This document shows positions 1 through 7,540 of a stretch of DNA of 64,000 bases, one piece after another. The DNA comes from Pelagibacterium lacus (GTDB lineage Bacteria > Pseudomonadota > Alphaproteobacteria > Rhizobiales > Devosiaceae): the NCBI RefSeq assembly GCF_003345525.1, contig NZ_QQNH01000012.1, positions 1 through 64,000 on the forward strand. The letters run 5' to 3'. The notes beneath the pieces were generated by a model that saw only the letters and a list, made by a program, of their open reading frames with translations, was not told the DNA's origin and did not search any database. The stretch's first letter is position 1. The number at the start of each line of letters is the position of its first letter. The position numbers and the translations under genes were made by a program.

Positions 1-95
1 CCTCCAGATCATTGAATCTGGAAACCCATGAATCACACTCCCCGACAGAATTGAATCCTGAATGTCGATTGAACCTAGCGGCCGCCTCTTTTCGA

Positions 96-1616
96 TCAGG
101 CTCCCGAGAGGATGGAGCGCAGCCAGCCGGGAAGGTGGGTGCGCTGGGTGTTAACCTGTTGCAGCGGCAGGGCCGAGCCCTTGCCCAGCGTGCCGGAGCG
201 GGGGAGAAGCCCCTCGGACCCGGGTTCGCCGCCCGCCGTGTCGCCCGATGAGGGCGCATCGCCGGCCAGCGCGGCGAGGAAGCTGTCGGCCCAGTTGTCG
301 ACGCTATAGGCGCGGGCCGTATCCATCAGGCTGTGCCAGCGCTCCTTGCGCTCCTCGAGCGGCATGATGACCGCCCTGCGCATGGCCTCGGCGGTCTCGT
401 CGGCATCGAAGGGATTGACGATCAGCGCCTCGTGGAAGATCTCGGCCGCGCCGGCGAAGCGGGAGAGGACCAGGACGCCGGGGTTTTCCGGATTCTGGGC
501 GGCGATATATTCATGGGCGACGAGGTTCATGCCGTCGCGCAGGGGCGTCACCAGCCCGACCCGGGCGAGGCGGTACAGCCCGGCCAGCGAGGACTGGGAA
601 TAGGTGCGCTTGACATAGGTTATGGGCAGCCAGTCGGGCTCGGCGAAGCGGCCGGTGACCCGGCCCACGGCGCTGTCGAGCTCGTCGGAGATCACCTGAT
701 ATTCCCGGATGGTGTCGCGCGAGGGCGGGGCGATCTGGATCATGTGCACGGCGCGGCGCAGGCTGGCATTGTTCTCCAGCAGTTTCTCATAGGCGGCGAT
801 ACGCTGGGGCAGGCCCTTGGAATAATCGAGCCGGTCGACGCCGAGGATGACGCCGCGCCCGTTCATGGCGCGCTCGACCTTCCGATACATCTTCTGCGCA
901 TTGGGGCTGGTGGCCAGCCGGGCGAAGGCCTCGGGGTCCGAGCCGATGGGGAAGGCCTCGAACACCGTGTCGCCGGTCTCGAGATGGAAGGGCGTGCCGC
1001 CGGCGGCGCGATACATCTCCTCATGCACGCCGAATTCGTTGAAGGCGGCGAGGTCGCGCTGGGCCTGGAAGCCCACCAGATCATAGGCCACGAGGTCCTT
1101 GAGCAGGTCCTCGTGATTGGGGATGGCGCTGAGCGCGTCGGGGGTGGGGAAGGGGATGTGCAGGTAAAAGCCGATCCGGTTGCCGACCTTGCGGCGGCGC
1201 AGCTCGGTGGCCAGCGGGATCAGATGGTAGTCATGCACCCATATGATGTCGTCGGGGCGCAGATGGGGCACCAGGGCATCGGCGAATTGCGCGTTGACCC
1301 GGCGATAGCCCTCATACCAGTGCGACTGGATATCGGTGAGATCGAGCCGCAGGTGGAAGGCAGGCCAGAGGATGGAGTTGGAAAAGCCGGCGTAATAGCC
1401 CTGGTGGTCGGCGCGGGTGAGATCGACCGAGCCGATGCGCAGGCCGTCGACGGTCTCGAATTTCGCCTGTTTCTGCGGCGTTTCGGCAAAAGCCCCGGAC
1501 CAGCCGAACCAGAAGCCGTCGCGGGCGGCCAGGGTCTTCTTGAGCGCGACGGCCAGCCCGCCCGCGGCGGGGGTCTTGCCGGGAATGCGATTGGAAACGA
1601 TGACGAGACGACTCAT
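96..1616 (-). CDS. otsA: Trehalose-6-phosphate synthase
   Basis: Joins UDP-glucose (or another NDP-glucose) and glucose-6-phosphate into trehalose-6-phosphate, the first step of the cytoplasmic OtsAB route to the osmoprotectant trehalose. The 506-residue GT20 protein shows the N-terminal VSNRIPG segment and GGLAVAL loop, the VHDYHL and HIPFPTPD motifs, and the GVDRLDYSKGLPQR donor-site segment. The last 40 or so residues are a low-complexity tail rich in Gly, Ser and Pro, beyond the usual family end. The ATG overlaps the otsB stop by 4 nt, so the two are translated together with otsB first. The family call is secure; only the tail is unusual. Confidence 0.97.
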   Translation of the reverse strand: MSRLVIVSNRIPGKTPAAGGLAVALKKTLAARDGFWFGWSGAFAETPQKQAKFETVDGLRIGSVDLTRADHQGYYAGFSNSILWPAFHLRLDLTDIQSHWYEGYRRVNAQFADALVPHLRPDDIIWVHDYHLIPLATELRRRKVGNRIGFYLHIPFPTPDALSAIPNHEDLLKDLVAYDLVGFQAQRDLAAFNEFGVHEEMYRAAGGTPFHLETGDTVFEAFPIGSDPEAFARLATSPNAQKMYRKVERAMNGRGVILGVDRLDYSKGLPQRIAAYEKLLENNASLRRAVHMIQIAPPSRDTIREYQVISDELDSAVGRVTGRFAEPDWLPITYVKRTYSQSSLAGLYRLARVGLVTPLRDGMNLVAHEYIAAQNPENPGVLVLSRFAGAAEIFHEALIVNPFDADETAEAMRRAVIMPLEERKERWHSLMDTARAYSVDNWADSFLAALAGDAPSSGDTAGGEPGSEGLLPRSGTLGKGSALPLQQVNTQRTHLPGWLRSILSGA

Positions 1617-2410
1617 GTGACAATCCCTCCCTCGAGCGAATGGGCGCGGTGCCCCTTGGTGCGGCGGTCCCCGATCAGGGCGTCGAAATAGGCGTAGACG
1701 GCGGCGATATCGGGCAGGGTGAAGCGCGCGGCGGTGGGGCCGGCGCCGATCCTGATGCCGAAGCCGCCATGGCGCTCGGCGGCGCGGAACCCGTCCTCGT
1801 CGGTCACATCGTCGCCGATGAACACCGGGGTGCGGCCGCGAAAGGGCGGCAATTGCATGAGGGCGTCGAGGGCGCCGCCCTTGTCGGTGCCGGCGGGGCG
1901 GATCTCGACCACCTTCTTGCCGTCGATGGCTTCGAAACCGTCGCCGTCGCTGTCCAATACCGAAGCGACGGCTTCGCGCACCAGGCGTTCCTTTTCCGGC
2001 GCGGCGCGGAAATGGAGGGCGACGCCTGTCGGCTTGGGTTCGATCAGGAGGCCGGGCTCCGGGCCGAGGCGGGTTTCCAGCGCGGTGGCGATGGCGCGGG
2101 CCCGGGCGCTGGTGGCGGCGTCGAGGGGCCGGACCTGGCCGTCATGGCGCTGCTCGGCCCCATGGCTGCCGCTGACGGAAAAGGGCTGGCCGGGCAGGAA
2201 GCCGTCGATATCGGCGATGGCACGGCCGGAGATCACCGCCAGCGCCCCATCCAGCGCCGAAAACAGCGCATCAAGCCGGGTGGCGAGCGCCTCGGGGACG
2301 ATCACGGCATCGGGGGTGGGGGCAATATCGACCAGCGTACCGTCGAAATCGGTAAAGATCGCCACCGGACCCGAACTGGCGTCGAGGATGGCGGAAAGAT
2401 TGTCTGGCAT
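1613..2410 (-). CDS. otsB: Trehalose-6-phosphate phosphatase
   Basis: Removes the phosphate from trehalose-6-phosphate to give trehalose, completing the OtsAB pathway. It is a HAD-superfamily enzyme of 265 residues: motif I is FTDFDGTLVDIAP near the N-terminus (nucleophile and acid/base Asp), the SGSHGAE substrate loop is in the middle, and motif IV is GDDVTDEDGF near the C-terminus. It is the upstream gene of the pair and its last codons overlap the otsA start. Length and motif order are normal for the family. Confidence 0.97.
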   Translation of the reverse strand: MPDNLSAILDASSGPVAIFTDFDGTLVDIAPTPDAVIVPEALATRLDALFSALDGALAVISGRAIADIDGFLPGQPFSVSGSHGAEQRHDGQVRPLDAATSARARAIATALETRLGPEPGLLIEPKPTGVALHFRAAPEKERLVREAVASVLDSDGDGFEAIDGKKVVEIRPAGTDKGGALDALMQLPPFRGRTPVFIGDDVTDEDGFRAAERHGGFGIRIGAGPTAARFTLPDIAAVYAYFDALIGDRRTKGHRAHSLEGGIVT

Positions 2411-2528
2411 GACCCATAAAAATGGCTGTTGCGTCGCACTCCCATCGGGAACGCCGCAAGGCGCGGGGGGTTCCCCCGGCTTGACCTGGGTTGGCCCGGC
2501 ACGGTTGTTTCGCGCGCCAGGCCAGGGA

Positions 2529-2714
2529 TCAGCGCAATGCCGCCTGCCAGGCGTGTTCCACGCAGGGATGCGTCTCGGTACCCCCCGAGCAGGCGGAGGC
2601 CGATGCTTGCGGACCGGTAAAACCGGTCCGGCTATTGGCCTGGGTGACAGTGATGATGACGATGAACAGGCTGGCCGCCAGAGCGGTCAGGCTAACCAGG
2701 CGTGGCGTGGTCAT
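2529..2714 (-). CDS. Small single-pass membrane or exported protein
   Basis: A 61-residue reading frame that I do not recognise. Residues about 5-27 form one hydrophobic segment (LVSLTALAASLFIVIITV), followed by a polar tail with two cysteines. A good ribosome-binding site (GGGAGG, 6 nt before the ATG) supports translation. It lies upstream of otsB on the same strand but with 118 bp between them. A near-consensus CtrA site sits about 57 bp before the start codon. The protein could be membrane anchored or a secreted peptide; function unknown. Confidence 0.55.
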   Translation of the reverse strand: MTTPRLVSLTALAASLFIVIITVTQANSRTGFTGPQASASACSGGTETHPCVEHAWQAALR

Positions 2715-3109
2715 AGGTGGCCTCCCAGCACTTACCGGTTCCCCCGTGACGCCCGCCGAGCGTCACTGCGTTACCGGATCGTTAACGCCGCACACGGGGC
2801 GCAGAATGGCGCAGGAGAGGACGCTTGGCAAGTTCGCCGTGAAGGTTGGGGAAAATGGGGGCGGGAGGAAGGGGGGAAACACGACCTTGGGGGACGTTTG
2901 CATAAAACCCTTCCTCCCTATCGGGCGCAGCCGGGGACGCAGTGGCTCCGCCCGAATCGATTTGGATGGCGGTTTCCCGCATCCGGGGTTGCGGCTATGG
3001 CGACAAGCGGCGGGCCGGGGAAGGTTAGCCATTGTAACTGCGGGTAAATCGAACGGATAATTTACATGTTACATCGCCGACCCTATGGTGCCGCCCGGGA
3101 GGAACGCCA
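2715..3109. other. Divergent intergenic region with a G-quadruplex motif
   Basis: A 395-bp non-coding stretch between the small membrane-protein gene (minus) and the TPR regulator (plus). It holds a CtrA-like site (TTAC-N7-TTAA at 2771-2785), four guanine runs on the plus strand at 2848-2876 that fit a G-quadruplex pattern, and a 46-codon minus-strand frame at 2763-2903 with a strong Shine-Dalgarno sequence. That frame has no recognisable product and was not called. Confidence 0.5.
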
Positions 3110-4840
3110 TTGCCGGACGGGGGTGAGTCAGGCAGGGAGGAAGAGGAGGCGGTTCGTGCGGCGCTGGCCGAACTGACCGCGTGGGAACCCTTACGCCGTT
3201 CGCCGCAGCTTTCGGCCTTCCTCACCTATGTGGTGGTGGCCGCCCTGCGCGGTGAGGGCGAATCGATCAAGGCCTATTCCATCGCCGTCGACGTGTTCGG
3301 GCGCGGGGAGGATTTCGACCCGCAGACCGACCCGATCGTGCGTGTGCAGGCGCAGCGGCTGCGGCGCTTGCTGGAGAGGTTCAACGCGTCCGGGTTGGGG
3401 CAGTCATCGATGCAGATCGCGATTCCGCGCGGCCGCTATGTGCCGCAATTTCTCCCAAGGCAGGGTGGGGCGGACGCGGCGCCGCCCATCCCGGCGCCGG
3501 CCGGGCCGGAGGGAACGGAGCCGGCCGGCGGGAGCGGCCGGGCCGGCAAGGCGCTATGGGCGGCTGGAACCCTCGCCCTTCTCCTGCTGCTCGTGGCGCT
3601 CTGGTACTGGCCCGAACTGGGCCAGCGCACCGGCCATGCCCATGACCAGCCCCGCATGCCGCTGGTGATCGTCGAGGAATTCGAAAACCACACCGCCGAC
3701 GGCCAGGCGATGCCGCTGGCGGTGGAACTGGTGACGGACCTCAACCTGTTCCCCGACCTTATGGCCCGCTATGGCGGGGCGCAGGCCGCCGTGACGCAGG
3801 CCGACATGGATAAGAGCGACGCCATTTTCATCCTGTCGGGGGTGGTGCGGCACGGGCCGGAAGGGCTGCTCTACAGCGCCATCCTGCGGCAGATGCCGCA
3901 GGCGGCGGTGCTGGCCAGCTACGAGATCGCGGCCCCGCTGGGCGCCGACAACGCCCAGTTGCAGGCCACATCGGCGCAACTCGCGATGCGGCTGGGCAAT
4001 TCCAGGGGGCCGCTGCACGAAACCGTACGGGCCTGGCTGGACGGCGCTGGAGCGGAGGACGGGGTTTTCGAGCCCTATCCGTGCATGGCCGCCTACAATC
4101 TGCTGCGCTGGCGGCAGGCCCTGATCGACCCGGTGCGGGTCGAGGCCTGCGCGCGGCAGGGCATGGGGGAGGAGGATTCGGAAAGCACGGCCATCGTGGC
4201 GCTGCTCACCGCAGACCGGGGCTGGCGGCTGGGGGCCGATCTCGATGAGGGGGCGGCCCTGCTCGAGGAAGGGCAGCGCCTCGCCGACCTCGCCATCGAT
4301 TTCGAGCCGATCAGCGCCTTCAACTGGGCGGCGCGCGGGTATGTGGCCTTTCTGGCCGGCGAAGTGGGGAGCGCGCGCGATTTCTACAACACGGCCATGC
4401 AGCTCAACCCGGCCATGATCGATGTGATGGCCGATTACGCCTATATCAACGCCCTTTTGGGCGACTGGCCGCTGGCGCAGAGCCTCGCCACGAGGATTTT
4501 GGAGGCCGAGGCCGATCCGCCCGATTTCTACCATACGGTGCCGACGCTGGAGGCGCTGCGCCGGGGCGATTACGCACGGGCGATCGCCCAGGGCCAGTTC
4601 ATGGTGCGCAGCCTGCCCGAACTGGGCGCGGCGGTGATGGTGGCGGCGGGCGGCGCCTTGCGCGACGCCAATGTGGTCAACGCCTATATGCCGCGGCTGC
4701 TGGCCAGCGAGCGCTATCGGCGGCTGGGCATTCTGCCCGCCCTGCGCCAGCGCATTGCCGACAGCGAATTGATGCGGCGGATTTCCAGCGGCATCCTTTC
4801 GGCCGGCATGCCGCTCGACCGGCTGACCGATCCCTTCTGA
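3110..4840 (+). CDS. Winged-helix/TM/TPR regulatory protein
   Basis: A 576-residue protein of a family common in Rhizobiales. Residues about 15-110 match the N-terminal DNA-binding-like domain found in TolB- and adenylate-cyclase-like TPR proteins (RSPQLSAFLTYVV, then DFDPQTDPIVRVQAQRLRRL). A Pro/Gly-rich linker is followed by one membrane segment at about 148-167 and a long C-terminal half with TPR-like helical repeats, for example around the NWAARGYVAFLAGEVGSARD segment. This layout suggests a membrane-anchored regulator with a periplasmic sensing half, as in CadC/ToxR types (inference). The start is TTG, chosen because GGGAGGA lies 6 nt upstream and the conserved domain begins soon after. 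Its target is unknown. Confidence 0.8.
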   Translation: MPDGGESGREEEEAVRAALAELTAWEPLRRSPQLSAFLTYVVVAALRGEGESIKAYSIAVDVFGRGEDFDPQTDPIVRVQAQRLRRLLERFNASGLGQSSMQIAIPRGRYVPQFLPRQGGADAAPPIPAPAGPEGTEPAGGSGRAGKALWAAGTLALLLLLVALWYWPELGQRTGHAHDQPRMPLVIVEEFENHTADGQAMPLAVELVTDLNLFPDLMARYGGAQAAVTQADMDKSDAIFILSGVVRHGPEGLLYSAILRQMPQAAVLASYEIAAPLGADNAQLQATSAQLAMRLGNSRGPLHETVRAWLDGAGAEDGVFEPYPCMAAYNLLRWRQALIDPVRVEACARQGMGEEDSESTAIVALLTADRGWRLGADLDEGAALLEEGQRLADLAIDFEPISAFNWAARGYVAFLAGEVGSARDFYNTAMQLNPAMIDVMADYAYINALLGDWPLAQSLATRILEAEADPPDFYHTVPTLEALRRGDYARAIAQGQFMVRSLPELGAAVMVAAGGALRDANVVNAYMPRLLASERYRRLGILPALRQRIADSELMRRISSGILSAGMPLDRLTDPF

Positions 4841-4878
4841 GGCGAAGCGCCGGCTTTGGGGGAACGGTTATCCGACGA

Positions 4879-5304
4879 TCACGCCCTGCCGGCATCCGGT
4901 CTCTCGCCGGCCGGTCGGAAGCGTCGCCAGAGCATGGCTCCAAACGCCACGATGATCCAGCCGAGACCGATGCCAACCAGGTCGGGCGCCAGATCGGCGA
5001 GCCGGGGATTGTTGCCGATGGTGGGCATCTGCACCACTTCCCATCCTATACCCACCACGAAGGTCAACAGCGCCGCCAGCCAGAGCCGGCCGATCCCGAC
5101 CGCTAGCACAGCGAGGAGGAAGATCATGAGCATCGAGGTGATATGCGGCATCTTGGTCAGCGCGTTGGCGATGGCCGGCCCACTGATGTCCCAGTCGAAG
5201 ATCGGGGCGCGATAGCCTTGTGTAGTGCGCGCCGAAGCCCAAAGGCTCGCAATGCTGATGACGGCGAAAGGCACCCAGCGTGCCACGGCCCAGCTATGTC
5301 GCAT
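4879..5304 (-). CDS. VanZ-like membrane protein
   Basis: A 141-residue polytopic membrane protein with about four hydrophobic helices. The last two flank the segment WEVVQMPTIGNNPRLADLAPD and LVGIGLGW, which resembles the VanZ-like pattern (E...Q, R..D, N/G..LG) seen in many small inner-membrane proteins of unknown function. The start has GAGAGA about 8 nt upstream. It ends tail-to-tail with the TPR regulator and is divergent from pccB. The family assignment is moderate and no role can be given. Confidence 0.65.
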   Translation of the reverse strand: MRHSWAVARWVPFAVISIASLWASARTTQGYRAPIFDWDISGPAIANALTKMPHITSMLMIFLLAVLAVGIGRLWLAALLTFVVGIGWEVVQMPTIGNNPRLADLAPDLVGIGLGWIIVAFGAMLWRRFRPAGERPDAGRA

Positions 5305-5402
5305 GCGTGTTTCTCTCGATTTTTCGTGTCACGGTTTCCTACGCCGAATGACGGGTTTCGGAAAGCGGCGCGTTTGCTCCCGATGACGTCGAGCGGGCCG
5401 CT

Positions 5403-5421
5403 TCGAAAATATCTCGAAAAT
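5403..5421 (+). promoter_or_regulatory. Tandem TCGAAAAT repeats before pccB
   Basis: Two copies of TCGAAAAT lie at 5403-5410 and 5414-5421, 11 bp apart start to start, which places them on the same face of the helix. They sit about 45-60 bp before the pccB start codon, where an operator or activator site could be. A related inverted CGATTTTTCG lies near 5316. No known regulator motif is matched; PccR sites (TTTGCAAA) are not present. Confidence 0.3.
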
Positions 5422-5465
5422 CCTGCGCAAAGCGCTAGTCTGGTCCCGTGCAACGGAGGGTTCGC

Positions 5466-6998
5466 ATGCAGGACGTTATCGACGCGCTGGAAAGACGGCG
5501 CGAGCAGGCCCGGCAGGGCGGTGGGGCAAGGCGGATCGATACGCAGCATTCGAAGGGCAAGCTGACGGCGCGGGAGCGGCTGGCGGTGTTGCTCGATCCG
5601 GGCAGTTTTGAAGAATACGACATGTTCGTCACCCATCGGGCACGCGATTTCGGCATGGGGGAGCAGGTCATTCCCGGGGATGGGGTGGTGACCGGGTGGG
5701 GGACCATCAACGGCCGGCTGGCCTATGTGTTCTCGCAGGATTTCACCGTGTTCGGGGGGTCGCTTTCGGAAACCCATGCGCAAAAGATCTGCAAGATCAT
5801 GGACCTGGCCGTGCAGAACGGGGCGCCGGTGATCGGGCTCAACGATTCCGGCGGGGCGCGCATCCAGGAGGGGGTGGCCTCGCTGGGCGGCTATGCGGAA
5901 GTGTTCTGGCGCAATGTGCAGGCCTCGGGCGCGGTGCCGCAGATCTCGGTGATCATGGGGCCCTGCGCCGGCGGGGCGGTCTATTCCCCGGCCATGACCG
6001 ACTTCATCTATATGGTGAAGGACACCAGCTACATGTTCGTCACCGGGCCGGATGTGGTCAAGACCGTCACCAACGAGACGGTGACCCATGAGGAACTGGG
6101 CGGGGCCTCGACCCATACGCGACTCTCCTCGGTGGCCGATGCGGCGTTCGAGAACGATATCGAGACGCTGCTGGAAGTGCGGCGGCTGTTCGATTTCCTG
6201 CCGCTCTCGGCGCGGGAGAAGGCGCCGCGCGTCCAGTCAAACGACCAGATCGACCGGCGCGAGGACAGTCTCGACACGCTGATCCCGGCCAATGCGAATA
6301 CTCCTTACGACATGGCGGAGGTGATCGAGAAAATCGCCGATGAGGGGGAATTCCTCGAGCTCCAGAAGGAGCATGCGGGCAATATCCTCGTGGGCTTCAT
6401 CCGGCTCAATGGCGAGACGGTGGGGGTGGTGGCCAACCAGCCCATGGTGCTGGCCGGGTGCCTGGACATCAATGCCAGCAAGAAGGCGGCGCGGTTCATC
6501 CGCTTCTGCGACTGTTTCGACATCCCGATCCTGACCTTTGTCGACGTGCCGGGATTTCTGCCCGGGGTGGCGCAGGAATATGGCGGGATCATCAAGCATG
6601 GGGCCAAGCTCTTGTTCGCCTATGCGGAGGCGAGCGTGCCCAAGGTGACGGTGATCACGCGAAAGGCTTATGGCGGGGCCTATGACGTGATGGCCTCAAA
6701 GCATATCCGTGCGGATGTGAACTATGCCTGGCCGAGCGCGGAAATCGCCGTGATGGGCGCGAAAGGTGCGACGGAAATCCTCTATCGCTCGGAGCTGGGG
6801 GACCCCGAAAGGATCGCGGCGCGGACGCGGGAATATGAGGACCGCTTCGCCAACCCGTTCGTGGCGGCGGAGCGGGGGTTCATCGACGATGTGATCATGC
6901 CGCATAACACGCGGCGGCGGGTGGCACGGGCGTTCGAGAGCCTCAAGAACAAGCAGGTGCACATGCCGCGGAAAAAGCATGGGAATATTCCGTTGTGA
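5466..6998 (+). CDS. pccB: Propionyl-CoA carboxylase beta (carboxyltransferase) subunit
   Basis: Transfers CO2 from carboxybiotin to propionyl-CoA to make (S)-methylmalonyl-CoA, the entry step for odd-chain, Val, Ile, Met and Thr carbon. The 510-residue protein shows the tandem crotonase-type halves: [12 protein letters not shown] and [12 protein letters not shown] in the N-terminal half, and the [13 protein letters not shown] and [14 protein letters not shown] segments in the C-terminal half. ATG at 5466 is preferred over the in-frame GTG 18 nt upstream because GGAGGG precedes it by 5 nt and family members begin with MQDVI. It is the first gene of the propionate cluster. Confidence 0.97.
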   Translation: MQDVIDALERRREQARQGGGARRIDTQHSKGKLTARERLAVLLDPGSFEEYDMFVTHRARDFGMGEQVIPGDGVVTGWGTINGRLAYVFSQDFTVFGGSLSETHAQKICKIMDLAVQNGAPVIGLNDSGGARIQEGVASLGGYAEVFWRNVQASGAVPQISVIMGPCAGGAVYSPAMTDFIYMVKDTSYMFVTGPDVVKTVTNETVTHEELGGASTHTRLSSVADAAFENDIETLLEVRRLFDFLPLSAREKAPRVQSNDQIDRREDSLDTLIPANANTPYDMAEVIEKIADEGEFLELQKEHAGNILVGFIRLNGETVGVVANQPMVLAGCLDINASKKAARFIRFCDCFDIPILTFVDVPGFLPGVAQEYGGIIKHGAKLLFAYAEASVPKVTVITRKAYGGAYDVMASKHIRADVNYAWPSAEIAVMGAKGATEILYRSELGDPERIAARTREYEDRFANPFVAAERGFIDDVIMPHNTRRRVARAFESLKNKQVHMPRKKHGNIPL

Positions 6999-7031
6999 GG
7001 GGGGTGGGGGTGGGGCTCCACCCCTCCCCAT

Positions 7032-7052
7032 CCCTCCCCGTCAAGGGGAGGG
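7032..7052. repeat. REP-like palindrome behind pccB
   Basis: CCCTCCCC and GGGGAGGG form an 8-bp stem with a 5-nt loop, starting 34 bp after the pccB stop. It belongs to the same style of repeat as the unit 80 bp further on and as the larger elements near 31.4 and 49.5 kb: C-rich half, short loop, G-rich half, with ATGAGG-type edges. The palindrome is read through in frame by the longest version of the DUF559 gene. Confidence 0.55.
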
Positions 7053-7084
7053 TGCTTCTTTGGCTTGGCGAGGGTTTCCGACAA

Positions 7085-7540
7085 ATGGCGAATGCCGTGC
7101 CAATGCCGCAACGCGACACCTCCCCCCTTGCGGGGGAGGATGGGAGGGGGGATCGGCGAAAGCCGATCGATGAGGTGAACAAGACGCTTGCCCAACGATT
7201 GCGAGCCGTGCCCACGGATGCGGAAATCCGCATGTGGCGGCTGTTGTTTCCGTACCGAACGGGCGGATATCATTTCCGCAAGCAGGTGCAGATCGGCGCC
7301 TATGTGGCGGATTTTGCGTGTCACCATGCCAAGGTGATCATCGAGGTCGATGGCGGGCAGCATTTCACCGCAATGGGTAGGACGGCCGATGCAAAGCGGG
7401 ATGGCTATCTCAAGGAGCGCGGTTACGATGTGCTGCGGTTTTCCAATATCGACGTTCTGACCAATTCGGATGGTGTCCTGATGGAGATCGACCGACATTT
7501 GCGTACCATCGAACCCCGTTTGCGGAAGGCTCAAGCCTGA
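7085..7540 (+). CDS. DUF559 (PD-(D/E)XK-like) endonuclease-domain protein
   Basis: The C-terminal 120 residues match DUF559, a Vsr-like fold of the PD-(D/E)XK nuclease superfamily: AEIRMWRLLFPYRTGGYHF, FRKQVQIGAYVADFAC, the catalytic-type IIEVDGGQH strand, and YDVLRFSNIDVL. The biochemical role of the family is not established. The open frame extends back to a GTG at 6995 that overlaps the pccB stop. ATG 7085 is used here because everything before it is translated palindrome; a GTG near 7172 is also possible. Residues before the domain still encode a second palindrome. The stop overlaps the pccA ATG by 1 nt, so the gene is wedged inside the pcc operon, which is unusual and suggests insertion. 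Confidence 0.75.
   Translation: MANAVPMPQRDTSPLAGEDGRGDRRKPIDEVNKTLAQRLRAVPTDAEIRMWRLLFPYRTGGYHFRKQVQIGAYVADFACHHAKVIIEVDGGQHFTAMGRTADAKRDGYLKERGYDVLRFSNIDVLTNSDGVLMEIDRHLRTIEPRLRKAQA
7119..7168. repeat. REP-like unit with GAAA-tetraloop hairpin inside the DUF559 gene
   Basis: Two adjacent palindromes: CCTCCCCC/GGGGGAGG with a 5-nt loop (7119-7139), then GATCGGC-GAAA-GCCGATC (7151-7168), a 7-bp stem closed by a GAAA tetraloop, followed by ATGAGG. The arrangement of a C/G-rich stem, a small hairpin and a GATGAGG edge matches the half-units of the elements at 31.4 and 49.5 kb. Here it forms part of the DUF559 reading frame. Confidence 0.55.

Noticed and set aside
1-95. CCAGAT-N6-ATCTGG dyad and ATTGAAT-like repeats at the window start
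   Set aside because: Short and AT-rich with no context beyond the window edge; could be chance.
333-1691. 452-codon plus-strand frame opposite otsA
   Set aside because: Antisense shadow of a secure gene; GC-rich codon bias keeps this strand open and the product matches nothing.
2763-2903. 46-codon minus-strand frame with GGGAGGAAGGG before its ATG
   Set aside because: The purine run that looks like a ribosome site is part of a G-rich tract; the product is Pro/Phe-rich without a motif. Left uncalled, but worth checking.
7021-7168. Possible CRISPR or tandem array
   Set aside because: The repeats are palindromic units with unequal spacing and only two copies, not direct repeats with uniform spacers.
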